From Nitrospirota bacterium (GTDB lineage Bacteria > Nitrospirota > Nitrospiria > Nitrospirales > NS-4), in assembly GCA_005877525.1 (NCBI GenBank), contig VBON01000132.1, positions 1 to 7,363 of the forward strand: DNA of 7,363 nucleotides, given 5' to 3'. Below are positions 1 to 5,179 of the stretch, one piece after another. A program made the translations under genes and the position numbers. The notes beneath the pieces are model-generated. The model was not told the DNA's origin. It did no database searches and saw only the letters and a program-made list of their open reading frames with translations. Positions within the stretch are counted from its first letter, which is position 1. The number at the start of each line of letters is the position of its first letter.

Positions 1-861
1 AAACGGCCCATCGCATTGGTCGGGAAGACCGTCACCTTCGATTCCGGCGGGATCTCAATCAAGCCGGCGGACAACATGGATCAGATGAAAGCCGATATGA
101 CGGGCGGCGCCGCTGTGCTGGCAGCCGTACGTACGGCAGTCCGAATGCGGCTGCCGTTGAACATCGTGGGGATCATTCCCGCGACCGAGAACATGCCGGG
201 CGGCAGCGCTACGAAGCCTGGGGACGTGCTGACCAGTCTCTCCGGAAAGACGATCGAGGTGATCAATACCGATGCCGAAGGGCGGCTGATCCTGGCGGAC
301 GGGCTCACATACGCCGCCCGATACAATCCGGAAGTCCTCGTGGACATCGCCACGCTCACCGGCGCCTGCGTCGTGGCCCTGGGCAACGTCGCCATCGGCG
401 TCCTCGGCAACAACGAGGCCTTGATCCAGGAGCTGAAACAGGCCGGCGAGGAATCGGGAGAGCGGGCGTGGCAACTACCGTTGTGGGATGACTACTATGA
501 TTTGATCAAGAGCGACGTCGCCGACGTCAAGAACACCGGTGGGCGGCCCGGCGGCACCATTACAGCTGCCGCCTTTCTCAGCAAGTTTATCGGCAAGGCT
601 GTCTGGGCCCATCTGGACATCGCCAGCACCGACTGGAGCGATCGTGAGAAGGCTTACATTCCGAAGGGCGCTACCGGCGTCGGCGCCCGGTTGTTGATTC
701 AGTTCCTTCGCAACCGGGCACAAGGTCAGCAAGGGACCGCAAACGGCCGGTCCCGCCGACGAGTCTCCAGTTCGCCGCACCGGCAGGGTGCGAAGGTAAA
801 AAAAGGCGCGCGGGGCCATGGGAAAAAGGCGCGTCTTGGCGCGCCTAGGGTGGGTGAGTGA
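1..861 (+). CDS. pepA: Leucyl (cytosol) aminopeptidase, M17 family, 3' part only
   Basis: This is the C-terminal catalytic domain of a two-metal M17 aminopeptidase, which removes N-terminal residues from peptides in the cytoplasm. The 5' end lies outside the window; the frame is open from base 1. The metal ligands and catalytic residues match the E. coli PepA spacing exactly: Lys at 25-27, Asp at 40-42 (DSGG), catalytic Lys at 61-63, Asp at 94-96 (KADM), then the signature NTDAEGRL at 265-288 with Asp 271-273, Glu 277-279 and Arg 283-285. By that spacing codon 1 equals E. coli residue 262, so the protein would end near residue 547 against 503 in E. coli. The family homology ends about 'GVGARLLIQFLRNR' (near base 717). 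The remaining ~45 residues are low-complexity and Arg/Lys/Gly-rich. They may be a real tail or the result of a lost stop or frameshift (frame 2 stops at 797-799). nagZ follows after 23 nt. Confidence 0.93.
   Translation, partial: KRPIALVGKTVTFDSGGISIKPADNMDQMKADMTGGAAVLAAVRTAVRMRLPLNIVGIIPATENMPGGSATKPGDVLTSLSGKTIEVINTDAEGRLILADGLTYAARYNPEVLVDIATLTGACVVALGNVAIGVLGNNEALIQELKQAGEESGERAWQLPLWDDYYDLIKSDVADVKNTGGRPGGTITAAAFLSKFIGKAVWAHLDIASTDWSDREKAYIPKGATGVGARLLIQFLRNRAQGQQGTANGRSRRRVSSSPHRQGAKVKKGARGHGKKARLGAPRVGE
733..754. repeat. Inverted repeat in pepA tail region
   Basis: GGGACCG at 733-739 pairs with CGGTCCC at 748-754 across an 8-nt loop. It lies just after the last family-conserved part of pepA. 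No T-tract follows on the plus strand, so I do not call it a terminator. It could be a remnant of a 3' untranslated hairpin if the true pepA stop were upstream or in another frame. Confidence 0.4.
798..846 (-). terminator. Minus-oriented terminator-like hairpins with a duplicated arm
   Basis: AGGCGCG at 827-833 pairs with CGCGCCT at 840-846 across a 6-nt loop. Read on the minus strand the stem is followed at once by five T (positions 827-823), the layout of an intrinsic terminator. The 840-846 arm, extended to 839, can instead pair over 8 bp with AGGCGCGC at 804-811, which on the minus strand is also followed by seven T (804-798). The two alternatives arise from a direct repeat of AAAAAGGCGCG at 800-810 and 823-833. 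On the plus strand the T-tract is missing, so this is not an obvious terminator for pepA. No minus-strand gene that would need it is seen here. Confidence 0.35.
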
Positions 862-884
862 GATAGCAAGGTGAGAAGGACGAT

Positions 885-1976
885 ATGAATCTGAAAGAGA
901 AGGTCGGTCAGCTTTTCATGCTTGGCTTCCATGGGACGGAAGTCTCGAAAGATCTTCGGACCCTCTTTCAGCACTATCATCCCGGCGGTGTGATTCTCTT
1001 CAGCCGAAACCTCCAAGAGCCATCGCAGGCCGCTCACCTGGTCAATGCTCTTCAGAAACTGGCGCCCGCGATGCCGCTCTTTGTCGCGATCGATCAAGAA
1101 GGCGGGCGCGTGGCGCGCCTTCCCAAGGGATTTACCGTCTTCCCGGGTCAGGGGGCACTCGGCCGCGCGGGAACGGTGGAACTGGCGTATTCCTTTGCGG
1201 AGGTGACGGCCAAAGAGCTTCGAGCGATCGGAGTGAATATGAACCTCACCCCGGTCCTCGACATCAACAGCAACCCCGAGAATCCTATCATTGGGGACCG
1301 GGCTTTCGGCAACGATCCCCTGCAAGTTGAAACGCTGGGCCTCGCGGTCATTGCCGGACTCCAGGACAACGGCGTCCTTGCCTGCGGCAAGCATTTCCCA
1401 GGCCACGGCGACACCACCGCGGATTCGCATCATGAGCTGCCGATCGTTCCGCATGGCCTCGAGCGGCTGCGAGAGATTGAATTGCGTCCCTTCGTGCACT
1501 GTTTTCAAAATGGGTTGGCCGCGGTCATGTCAGCGCACGTCAAATACCCTGCCCTGGATCCGGAATTTCCCGCAACCCTCTCGCCGGCGATCATGACCGA
1601 TCTGCTTCGCTCGCAGTTGCACTTCAAGGGGTTGGCCTTGACGGACGACCTCGAGATGCACGCCGTTGTCGACCATTACAGTATCGAAGAGGCCGCGATC
1701 CGCTCGCTCCAGGCCGGTGCGGATATTCTCCTCATTTGCAAGGACCAGGAACAGCAAGTAGCCGGAATGGATGCAGTTTACCAAGCGGTGAAAAAGGGCG
1801 AGATCTCGGAGTTGCAACTTCAGCACGCGGTCTTGCGGGGGTTGGAAGCCAAAGAGCGCTATGTGCTCCCCTACAAGTCGGCCGACCCCAAAAGTGCCTC
1901 CACGCGCGTAGGCACCCCCCAGCATCGGGAAGTCGCTCAGGCGATTCGCGAAGCGGCCGCGCAGCCTATTGTCTAA
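885..1976 (+). CDS. nagZ: Beta-N-acetylhexosaminidase, glycoside hydrolase family 3 (NagZ-like)
   Basis: NagZ-type GH3 enzymes cleave the terminal GlcNAc from GlcNAc-anhydroMurNAc peptides in the cytoplasm during peptidoglycan recycling. The 363-residue protein has no signal peptide and shows the family landmarks in order: DQEGGRVAR (70-78), KHFPGHGDT (169-177), the acid/base dyad motif Asp180-Ser-His182, and the nucleophile motif TDDLEM, where Asp254 is the expected nucleophile. The ATG at 885 is preceded by GAAGGA (875-880) with a short 4-nt gap, and MNLKEKVGQLFMLGF is the normal family beginning. The final ~35 residues after the barrel are Ala/Ser/Lys-rich and less conserved. The 3' end overlaps the next gene by 8 nt, so the two are probably one transcription unit. 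Activity on muropeptides rather than other GlcNAc glycosides is inferred from the family. Confidence 0.93.
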   Translation: MNLKEKVGQLFMLGFHGTEVSKDLRTLFQHYHPGGVILFSRNLQEPSQAAHLVNALQKLAPAMPLFVAIDQEGGRVARLPKGFTVFPGQGALGRAGTVELAYSFAEVTAKELRAIGVNMNLTPVLDINSNPENPIIGDRAFGNDPLQVETLGLAVIAGLQDNGVLACGKHFPGHGDTTADSHHELPIVPHGLERLREIELRPFVHCFQNGLAAVMSAHVKYPALDPEFPATLSPAIMTDLLRSQLHFKGLALTDDLEMHAVVDHYSIEEAAIRSLQAGADILLICKDQEQQVAGMDAVYQAVKKGEISELQLQHAVLRGLEAKERYVLPYKSADPKSASTRVGTPQHREVAQAIREAAAQPIV

Positions 1977-3264
1977 GCCCGCTCTTTCTTCGGAACCCGT
2001 TTCCACTCGCGAACGTTTCGCGTGGTGTCTCTTCGATTTTGCGAACTCTTCGTTTACGACTATCATCATCACCGTCGCCTTCAGTGTCTACTTCGTTCAA
2101 ATCGTGGTCACTGAGGACAGTCCGCTCGGCGCCGGCGAAGCGCTCTGGGGAGCAGCCTACGGCGTTTCAATGATCCTCATTGCCTTTTTGTCACCGGTTC
2201 TTGGGGCGATGGCAGATCACCAGGCTGCAAAAAAGCAGTACCTTGCAGCGGTTACAGGGCTATGCATTCTGTGCACCGCCGGGCTCTATTTCGTCAAGGC
2301 CGGCGACGTGGTGCTGGCCCTCGTCCTGTTTGGATTGGCGAACATCGGGTTTGAACTTGGATACACTTTTTATAATGCCTTCCTGGTGGAACTGGCAGAC
2401 CGCGAAGAGATGGGCCGGCTCTCCGGAGCCGGCTGGGGTCTCGGATATCTCGGCGGTCTCTTCTCGCTCGCGCTGGCCTATCCTTTTGTCAAGGGCGGCC
2501 TCGCGACAGAGAATCTGGAGTCCTACCGGCAAAGCTTCCTGGCCACCGCGCTTTTCTTCCTGATTGCCAGCATACCAACGTTCCTGTATCTGAAGGAGCG
2601 CGCATGCCCACAGCCTCGAGCGCCGAATGTCAGTGTGTGGACGGTCGGATTTGCCAGAGTCGGCAGCACCTTTCGTGCGATCCGCCGCTACCGGGAACTG
2701 GTCGTATACTTGGTGGCGTTCCTGATCTACACCGACGGCATCAATACGGTGGTCGTGTTCAGCGGAATTTTCGCTGCTCAAGTGCTCGGATTCACCCCCC
2801 AGGATCTAATCATCTATTTCCTGATTACCCAGTTAACCGCAGGCGCGGGGTCCTATGGCTTCGGCATTTTGACTGATCGTATCGGCGCTAAGCGCGTCAT
2901 CGCGATGACGCTGTGGGTGTGGATCGGCATCGTCGCCTGGGCCTTCGCGGTCCGTAGCGTCACGGAGTTTTACATCATCGGCTTGGTCGCCGGAGCCGCG
3001 CTCGGCGCTAATCAAGCCGCCAGCCGGACATTGCTAGGTCTCTTCACTCCTGTCGGCCGGCAAGCGGAGTTTTTCGGGTTCTTTTCAGTAAGCGGAAAGC
3101 TCGCGGCGACGCTAGGACCGATTCTTTACGGGCAGATCGTCCTGTGGACTGGAAGCCAGCGCGTGGCAGTGCTCTCGCTGGCCGCCTTCTTTCTCATCGG
3201 GTGGCTAGTCCTTCGTCTCGTGAACGAGCCCGCAGGTTTCCTCGCCGCACAGTCCGCGCGCTGA
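1969..3264 (+). CDS. MFS transporter, UMF1/Atg22-like family
   Basis: This is a 431-residue integral membrane protein with about 12 hydrophobic segments, the usual size for the major facilitator superfamily. The start of the first helix (RERFAWCLFDFANSSFTTII), the motif-A-like SPVLGAMADH (75-84) and the C-terminal segment PVGRQAEFFGFFSVSGK (361-377) are typical of the UMF1 family, related to the yeast vacuolar effluxer Atg22. Bacterial substrates are generally unknown. The only sensible start is TTG at 1969, inside the end of nagZ (TTGTCTAA); no in-frame ATG, GTG or TTG lies near the first helix, and no Shine-Dalgarno site is visible. Translation is therefore probably coupled to nagZ. The pairing suggests transport of a cell-wall sugar or muropeptide, but this is inference; the family is distinct from AmpG. 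Confidence 0.88.
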   Translation: MSKPALSSEPVSTRERFAWCLFDFANSSFTTIIITVAFSVYFVQIVVTEDSPLGAGEALWGAAYGVSMILIAFLSPVLGAMADHQAAKKQYLAAVTGLCILCTAGLYFVKAGDVVLALVLFGLANIGFELGYTFYNAFLVELADREEMGRLSGAGWGLGYLGGLFSLALAYPFVKGGLATENLESYRQSFLATALFFLIASIPTFLYLKERACPQPRAPNVSVWTVGFARVGSTFRAIRRYRELVVYLVAFLIYTDGINTVVVFSGIFAAQVLGFTPQDLIIYFLITQLTAGAGSYGFGILTDRIGAKRVIAMTLWVWIGIVAWAFAVRSVTEFYIIGLVAGAALGANQAASRTLLGLFTPVGRQAEFFGFFSVSGKLAATLGPILYGQIVLWTGSQRVAVLSLAAFFLIGWLVLRLVNEPAGFLAAQSAR

Positions 3265-3294
3265 TTCCGCCTGAGTCGTCGACCAGTCAATCAC

Positions 3295-3329
3295 ATGAGC
3301 CATGGGACCCCACGGGAGAGGGGCTAGTA
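3295..3329. repeat. Tandem repeat unit 1 (35 nt)
   Basis: This is the first copy of a head-to-tail duplication. It begins ATGAGCCATGGGACC and ends GGGGCTAGTA. The last 26 bases (3304-3329) are identical to 3338-3363. It differs from unit 2 by G at 3299 (A at 3334) and one extra T at 3303. Inside the unit CCCC (3308-3311) faces GGGG (3320-3323), so each copy could fold into a short hairpin. Confidence 0.9.
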
Positions 3330-3363
3330 ATGAACCAGGGACCCCACGGGAGAGGGGCTAGTA
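3330..3363. repeat. Tandem repeat unit 2 (34 nt)
   Basis: This is the second copy, directly abutting the first with no spacer. It begins ATGAACCAGGGACC and ends GGGGCTAGTA. Near-identity of the two copies indicates a recent duplication or selection on the unit. The GGGAGAGGGG segment in each copy resembles a ribosome binding site, and in unit 1 it is followed by the ATG that opens unit 2. Confidence 0.9.
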
Positions 3364-3449
3364 CGCTATGGCACCCCATATTAGTCTGAAAAGAGAGCAG
3401 GGCAGATTCTGCATCCCAACGGTGGTGAAGTCGTGAACGGCTAACTTGA

Positions 3450-3455
3450 AGGAGG
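3450..3455 (+). promoter_or_regulatory. Strong Shine-Dalgarno site of the small basic protein gene
   Basis: AGGAGG lies 8 nt before the ATG at 3464. It decides the start: the earlier in-frame-unrelated ATG at 3457 is only one base from the site and opens a different frame. Confidence 0.85.
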
Positions 3456-3463
3456 AATGATCT

Positions 3464-3823
3464 ATGGCGCGAAAAACCAAGACGAGATCAAAAAAGAAAC
3501 CAGTCGGCGCGCGTGCCAGAAAAGCGGCAAAAGCCAAAACCAAAACCGCCCGCGCCGCCCGAGGCGGCGCCACGCGAAAAGCGGTCAAGAAGACCTCCGC
3601 ACGGCCCGAGCGCATGAAAATGCGACAAAAAAAACATTTGTCCAAAAGCACGGGGCACCCCAGGTCACTCGCTTCGGCCAGTGGATATGGGGAGAAGGCC
3701 GGAGAATCAGTGGCGAGCCGTAGTTATGAAGCGATCGGCCAATGGGACGATGATTGGGCAACGGAGCCGAAGACCGGGTCCGGAACAGACACGGAAATCC
3801 AAGAGCGACAAGACGGCAGATGA
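3464..3823 (+). CDS. Small histone-tail-like basic protein
   Basis: This 119-residue protein belongs to no family I can name. Residues 1 to about 60 are extremely rich in Lys, Arg and Ala, with runs such as KTRSKKK, KAAKAKTKTARAARGG and TRKAVKKTSARPER, resembling histone H1-like tails of bacteria. From about residue 75 it becomes Gly/Ser/Glu/Asp-rich, with an acidic aromatic patch YEAIGQWDDDW and an acidic end. The basic part suggests nucleic-acid binding, the acidic part a possible intramolecular partner or protein contact; both are inference. Expression is supported by the strong AGGAGG site, and the gene ends in an ATGA overlap with the YihY gene. An A8 run at 3627-3634 sits between the two halves, so a frameshift there would change the whole C-terminal part; frames 1 and 3 also stay open for a while. 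The basic half is the more secure part. Confidence 0.7.
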   Translation: MARKTKTRSKKKPVGARARKAAKAKTKTARAARGGATRKAVKKTSARPERMKMRQKKHLSKSTGHPRSLASASGYGEKAGESVASRSYEAIGQWDDDWATEPKTGSGTDTEIQERQDGR

Positions 3824-4776
3824 AGTTCGTGGTGGCGCGAGGCGTGTGGATGCTCCTGCGAGACTCCTTTTACGCCTGGCTCGATGACAACGTGCAGCGC
3901 CTGGGAGCAGCGCTGGCCTACTATACCGTATTCTCTCTCGCGCCGCTGTTGATCATCGTCATCGCGATCGCGGGCTTGGCGTTCGGACAAGAGGCCGCCC
4001 AGGGTCAGATCATGAGCCAGATCGAGGGTCTCCTCGGCGAGCAGGGCGCGAAAGCGACTCAGGCCATGATCGAAAGTGCGCGCCAGCCGACCGCCGGGCT
4101 CCTAGCAAGCCTCTTGGGAATCATCATGCTCGTCTTCGGCGCGACCGGCGCGTTTGCGCAACTTCAGGACGCGCTCAATACCATCTGGGGCGTGGTTCCC
4201 AAGCCCGGTCGCGGGGTGCTGGGCATCCTCCAGGATCGGCTCTTTTCCTTCATGCTGGTGATCGGCATCGGCTTTCTGCTTCTCGTTTCGCTGGTGCTGA
4301 GCGCAGCCCTGGCGGCCCTCGGCAAGTTTTTTGGCTACCTATTGCCGGTGCCTGAAGCGATCCTACACATCGTGAATTTTGTCCTCTCATTCGGCGTGAT
4401 CACCTTGCTGTTTGCGATGATGTACAAGATCCTGCCGGACGTGAAAATCGGATGGAGCGATGTCTGGATCGGAGCGGCGATGACGGCCCTGTTATTCAGC
4501 GTGGGAAAATTTCTGATCGGGCTGTATCTTGGCAAGAGCGGCGTGGCATCGGCCTACGGGGCGGCTGGCTCTCTGGTCGTTATCCTGCTCTGGGTTTACT
4601 ATTCTTCGCAGATTTTGCTCTTCGGCGCCGAGTTCACGTTTGTGTACGCGAACAAATACGGCTCGCATATCGAACCCTCCGACAATGCCGTGTTGATCAA
4701 CAAGCAGATTCGTGCCGAAGCCGAGCAAGGCATCCCCGCGACCGCGGATGTGATGATTAGAGACAAAGGCGATTAA
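3820..4776 (+). CDS. YihY/virulence factor BrkB family inner membrane protein
   Basis: This 318-residue protein has about six hydrophobic membrane segments and the landmarks of the YihY/BrkB family (often mis-annotated 'ribonuclease BN'): RLGAALAYYTVFSLAPLL (27-44), FGATGAFAQLQDALNTIW (106-123), LPDVKIGWSDVWIGA (205-219) and AYGAAGSLVVILLWVYYSSQ (245-264) followed by LLFGAEFT. The molecular role of the family is not established. I chose the ATG at 3820 because it overlaps the previous stop as ATGA, a usual sign of translational coupling, and because the family normally begins just before the LLRDSFYAWLDD segment. The in-frame ATG at 3754 would add 22 residues without membrane or family character. 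No strong Shine-Dalgarno site precedes 3820, which fits coupling. The hydrophilic C-terminal tail from about residue 280 is probably cytoplasmic. Confidence 0.92.
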   Translation: MKFVVARGVWMLLRDSFYAWLDDNVQRLGAALAYYTVFSLAPLLIIVIAIAGLAFGQEAAQGQIMSQIEGLLGEQGAKATQAMIESARQPTAGLLASLLGIIMLVFGATGAFAQLQDALNTIWGVVPKPGRGVLGILQDRLFSFMLVIGIGFLLLVSLVLSAALAALGKFFGYLLPVPEAILHIVNFVLSFGVITLLFAMMYKILPDVKIGWSDVWIGAAMTALLFSVGKFLIGLYLGKSGVASAYGAAGSLVVILLWVYYSSQILLFGAEFTFVYANKYGSHIEPSDNAVLINKQIRAEAEQGIPATADVMIRDKGD

Positions 4777-4777
4777 C

Positions 4778-5179
4778 ATGCTCTGGGCTAGCGGGTTAGT
4801 CAGGACATGCTCGGGCATGGGATTGGTAGTACTCGTGTTGTTCGTACTTTTTGGGACTTGCGCTTATGCTCAAGAGGGTCCCCCGCCATCCCTCTTCGAT
4901 GAGATTATTGCGCAGATGAAATTCGAAAAGCCGACGCGAATCGCCGGCCGTTTTCGCTCGGTGGACGGCTATGAGGACGCCATCTGGATCGAGTGGACAC
5001 ACCTGAACGACGGCGCCGGATGGCGAGCGGTCCGCAATGAGATGATGTTCAAGGCTCTCCCGCGCGATGCCGGCATGATGGAGTTCTTCCGGAGGCTCAA
5101 GCCAGGCACGAGTCTCCACATGACCGTCCAGCAGGATTCAGACGGGAATCGACGCATTCTCGAATTGGAGGAAACCTAG
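4778..5179 (+). CDS. Small exported protein of unknown function
   Basis: This is a 133-residue protein that I cannot assign to a family. Residues 1-31 look like a Sec signal peptide: Arg9, a hydrophobic core GLVVLVLFVLFG (15-26), and a likely cleavage after AYA (29-31), leaving a mature protein of about 100 residues that starts QEGPPPSLFDE. The ATG at 4778 is one base after the YihY stop and has AAAGG at 4765-4769, 8 nt upstream. Met14 as start would lose the positive charge, so 4778 is preferred. The mature part alternates charged and hydrophobic residues (TRIAGRFRSVDGYEDAIWIEW, LKPGTSLHMTVQQD), which would suit a small beta-rich fold in the periplasm; that is a guess. No cysteines are left after cleavage. 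The gene is placed to be co-transcribed with the YihY gene. Its stop overlaps that of the minus-strand gene. Confidence 0.8.
   Translation: MLWASGLVRTCSGMGLVVLVLFVLFGTCAYAQEGPPPSLFDEIIAQMKFEKPTRIAGRFRSVDGYEDAIWIEWTHLNDGAGWRAVRNEMMFKALPRDAGMMEFFRRLKPGTSLHMTVQQDSDGNRRILELEET
5176..5179. other. Shared CTAG: overlapping convergent stop codons
   Basis: The plus-strand exported-protein gene stops with TAG at 5177-5179 and the minus-strand site-2 protease gene with TAG at 5178-5176. The palindromic CTAG serves both. No room is left for a terminator between them, so any terminator must lie inside the opposing gene, and the two transcripts should overlap at their 3' ends. Confidence 0.9.

Larger units (their letters stand above)
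3265..3463. other. Intergenic leader region with tandem repeat
   Basis: This 199-nt gap separates the MFS gene from the small basic protein gene. It holds a head-to-tail repeat (3295-3363), a weaker third echo at 3366-3379 (CTATGGCACCCCAT, 11 of 14 bases like 3300-3313), an 11-nt palindrome GCAGATTCTGC (3402-3412) and a strong ribosome binding site near its end. No clear intrinsic terminator for the MFS gene is visible. Three short ATG-started frames cross the repeats (3295-3327, 3330-3389, 3368-3436); I do not call them genes. Confidence 0.6.

Noticed and set aside
55..474. 139-codon minus-strand frame inside pepA
   Set aside because: It is antisense to the fully conserved aminopeptidase active site; composition looks like a shadow frame.
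823..846. Plus-strand terminator for pepA
   Set aside because: The stem is followed by AGGGTGGG rather than T on the plus strand; the T-tract exists only on the minus strand.
726..1508. 260-codon open frame on the minus strand across the pepA/nagZ junction
   Set aside because: It is antisense to strongly supported nagZ motifs, has no recognisable protein character, and arises from the GC-rich codon pattern of the plus-strand genes.
1530..2072. 180-codon minus-strand frame over the nagZ/MFS overlap
   Set aside because: It is antisense to the nagZ nucleophile region and the MFS N-terminus; a shadow frame.
2260..2781. 173-codon minus-strand frame inside the MFS gene
   Set aside because: It is antisense to a well-supported 12-helix transporter, with no family character.
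3295..3363. CRISPR array
   Set aside because: The two copies abut directly with no spacers and only two good copies exist.
3457..3723. Alternative frame beginning at ATG 3457 before the basic protein
   Set aside because: The ATG is one base from the AGGAGG, too close for initiation, and the frame is a shadow of the Lys/Arg-rich gene.
3754..3819. Upstream ATG start for the YihY gene
   Set aside because: The added 22 residues are hydrophilic and unlike the family, and the ATGA overlap at 3820 is a better start.
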